NCBI RefSeq assembly: GCF_003609575.1
Contig: NZ_MBTA01000004.1
Location: forward strand, 1 to 64,000
Length of the DNA: 64,000 nucleotides
Source of the DNA: Pelobium manganitolerans
Lineage (GTDB): Bacteria > Bacteroidota > Bacteroidia > Sphingobacteriales > Sphingobacteriaceae
Direction of reading: 5' to 3'
Positions 63,607 through 64,000 of the stretch are shown here, piece by piece (position 1 is the first letter of the stretch; every line of letters starts with the position of its first letter). The translations under genes were made by a program, and so were the position numbers. The notes beneath the pieces are model-generated. The model was not told where the DNA came from, did not search any database, and saw nothing but the letters and a program-made list of their open reading frames with translations.

Positions 63607-64000
63607 ATGATAACGAAGAGACACATTACCGCACTACTTAGTTGCTTAATTCTGGCTTGCTCCGCATTGGCGCAGGAACTGAAATCACCGGACGGACAGT
63701 TGAAAATGAATTTCCGTATAGCAGACAACGGCACACCAACCTATCAGCTTTTTTATAAAGGTAAGGAGGTAATTAAGCCCAGCAAAATGGGAATAGAATT
63801 GGAAGGAAATACCACAAAAATGGAATTTGGAGCCGAAGCTGATATTAAGCAGGAACAAAAAGATGTAAAAACATCGCTTTATGACAGGTTTAGCGTAGCC
63901 AGCACAAGCACAAACAGTTTTGACGAAACGTGGCAGCCGGTTTGGGGCGAGCGTAAGAACATCCGTAACAACTACAACGAGCTGGCGGTAAAACTTGTAC
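63607..64000 (+). CDS. GH97 alpha-glucosidase (SusB-like), partial
   Basis: The frame starts at ATG 63607 and runs off the window after about 131 residues. It has a signal peptide (MITKRHITALLSCLILACSA, then LAQ) and the N-terminal pattern of GH97: ELKSPDGQLKMNFRIADN, YQLFYKGKEVIKPSKMGIEL and WQPVWGERKNIRNNYNELAV. GH97 enzymes such as SusB release glucose in the periplasm. It ends the visible locus. Confidence 0.9.
   Translation, partial: MITKRHITALLSCLILACSALAQELKSPDGQLKMNFRIADNGTPTYQLFYKGKEVIKPSKMGIELEGNTTKMEFGAEADIKQEQKDVKTSLYDRFSVASTSTNSFDETWQPVWGERKNIRNNYNELAVKLV

Overview
The window looks like a chromosome segment of a Bacteroidota species, most probably a Pedobacter-like member of the Sphingobacteriaceae. 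The signs are AT-rich spacers, -7 boxes of the form TAnnTTTG, a SusC/SusD polysaccharide locus, Bacteroidetes-type conjugation genes (ParA, DUF3408, MobA/B/C, RteC), a recF-DUF721 pair, and an ATP synthase in which atpD-atpC stand alone. The assignment is inference from gene content; there is no rRNA or tRNA here to confirm it.

Positions 1 to about 17,400 are the end of an integrative conjugative element (ICE) or a decaying derivative. The tra genes read leftward out of the window (partial gene, DUF4122-like, DUF3408, ParA). A gene-poor region of about 700 bp with short repeats and a large hairpin precedes mobA-mobB. The coupling ATPase gene mobC follows, but a leftward metal-type cassette (lipoprotein, DUF2231, cation diffusion facilitator) separates mobB from mobC. 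Next is a sulfur cargo region: an ArsR-rhodanese fusion regulator, a rhodanese-persulfide dioxygenase fusion, a DsrE gene with an in-frame TGA, an MFS carrier, a Tat-exported metallo-beta-lactamase with two rhodanese domains, a Cys/Met-metabolism PLP enzyme and a small secreted protein. Both the regulator and the dioxygenase promoters carry a 24-bp palindrome CTATTC-N12-GAATAG, so this looks like a self-contained persulfide-sensing and detoxification regulon. The region ends in debris: a methyltransferase stub, and a cysteine desulfurase fused tail-to-tail with a truncated rteC.

Positions 17,400 to 32,100 are ordinary core genes: DUF721-recF, a TPR protein, ribH, lipoproteins, ytxJ, DUF2157, the leftward ribF-truB-uppP-DUF3098-ftsX series, a DUF892 protein, an Ohr/OsmC protein, gnd, an SGNH lipoprotein and a FadL-type porin. 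Positions 32,400 to 34,300 hold atpD-atpC.

Positions 34,600 to 50,900 form a large branched-chain amino acid cluster: ilvE, ilvD, an ORF6N gene, ilvB, ilvN, a DinB-like gene, ilvC, a twin-ABC ATPase gene, leuA, leuC, leuD, a second isopropylmalate/citramalate synthase-like gene and leuB. It is preceded by a 25-codon leader peptide rich in Leu, Ile and Val codons, with antiterminator and terminator arms, which is a textbook attenuator. Spacers in and near the cluster hold imperfect hairpins made of short repeated words.

Positions 50,900 to 64,000 form a polysaccharide utilisation locus: a SusR-like regulator, SusC, SusD, a SusE/F-like lipoprotein, a GH66 dextranase-like lipoprotein, a GH31 enzyme and the start of a GH97 enzyme. 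The set points to dextran or a related alpha-1,6-glucan.
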